A DNA stretch of 6,086 nucleotides. Source: Clostridia bacterium. Its GTDB lineage: Bacteria > Bacillota_A > Clostridia > Peptostreptococcales > JAAYPU01. The notes under the pieces are model-generated. The model saw nothing but the letters and a program-made list of their open reading frames with translations, was not told the DNA's origin and ran no database searches. Where the stretch lies: positions 1-6,086 of the forward strand of contig JAKSCF010000117.1 of the NCBI GenBank assembly GCA_022360735.1. The letters run 5' to 3'. Below are positions 5,883-6,086 of the stretch, one piece after another (positions within the stretch are counted from its first letter, which is position 1; each line of letters opens with the position of its first letter). A program made the translations under genes and the position numbers.

Positions 5883-6086
5883 CTATAAAACTCCTTCCTT
5901 CATGCAGTGAATACATTCTTCATATCCATATTTTTTGATGGTATTGAAGATAATGTGAGGATTTCCGGAGCACCCTATCTGACCATTTAACATAATATGT
6001 GCTTTATCAACATGAACGTAGTCAAAAATGTTACCATTATGGGTGACAATAAGCCCTGCCTTTCGCTTAGCCGGATGGCATACATC
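5883..6086 (-). CDS. sufC: SufC-like ABC ATPase, C-terminal part (cut by window edge)
   Basis: Only the last 67 residues are in the window; the gene continues beyond 6086. The fragment holds the H-switch motif, LIVTHN (residues 12-17 of the fragment), whose histidine contacts the ATP gamma-phosphate in ABC ATPases. After it come a DYVHVDKAHIMLNGQI stretch and GCSGNP, matching the SufC pattern (ITH...D..H.L.DG.I..SG). Walker A, Walker B and signature motifs lie outside the window. The tail ends YEECIHCMKEGVL, with a Cys-x-x-Cys that E. coli SufC lacks. SufC powers cluster assembly on SufB. The frame is fixed by the TAG stop at 5883-5885, and the adjacent sufB supports the identity. An ordinary transporter ATPase is the alternative but is unlikely next to sufB. 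Confidence 0.88.
   Translation of the reverse strand, partial: DVCHPAKRKAGLIVTHNGNIFDYVHVDKAHIMLNGQIGCSGNPHIIFNTIKKYGYEECIHCMKEGVL

Overview
The window is AT-rich, and every gene I can support lies on the minus strand, so transcription runs from high to low coordinates. The gene content points to an anaerobic, spore-forming member of the Clostridia (Firmicutes). The reasons are a stage II sporulation membrane protein (SpoIIM), strong AGGAGG-type ribosome binding sites, AT-biased codons, a glutamate 5-kinase without a PUA domain, and a two-protein SufC/SufB-type iron-sulfur assembly pair of the kind found in anaerobic bacteria and archaea. I cannot name a genus.

There appear to be three transcription units. 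(1) At the right edge, the 3' end of a sufC-like ATPase gene (5883 to beyond 6086) is followed after 3 bases by a complete sufB-type scaffold gene (4677-5879). A strong intrinsic terminator at 4642-4665 closes this unit. No sufD, sufS or sufU follows, which fits a minimal SUF-like (SMS-type) system. (2) A candidate sigma-A promoter near 4588-4621 precedes purB (adenylosuccinate lyase, TTG start). It is followed closely by proB, proC and a Nudix hydrolase gene, with gaps of 37, 5 and 12 bases. A second strong terminator lies at 883-918. This unit combines a purine-synthesis enzyme, two of the three proline-synthesis enzymes and a probable ADP-ribose pyrophosphatase. proA is absent from the window. 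(3) spoIIM (124-753) stands alone behind a 129-base leader with a plausible sigma-E promoter, as expected for a mother-cell gene needed for engulfment.

The first 123 bases are non-coding and very AT-rich. They contain a perfect short palindrome of unknown role just after spoIIM. Ribosome binding sites and stop codons overlap or lie side by side at proB/proC and proC/nudix, and the sufB ribosome binding site lies in the last codons of sufC, so translational coupling is likely. Ribosome binding site placement shows that proB and proC start a few codons later than the longest open frames suggest.

Nothing here looks horizontally acquired: there are no insertion sequences, phage genes, CRISPR arrays or RNA genes. 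The points most worth a second look are the minimal SufCB pair with its cysteine motifs, the mixed purine/proline operon, and the sporulation promoter and leader hairpin of spoIIM.
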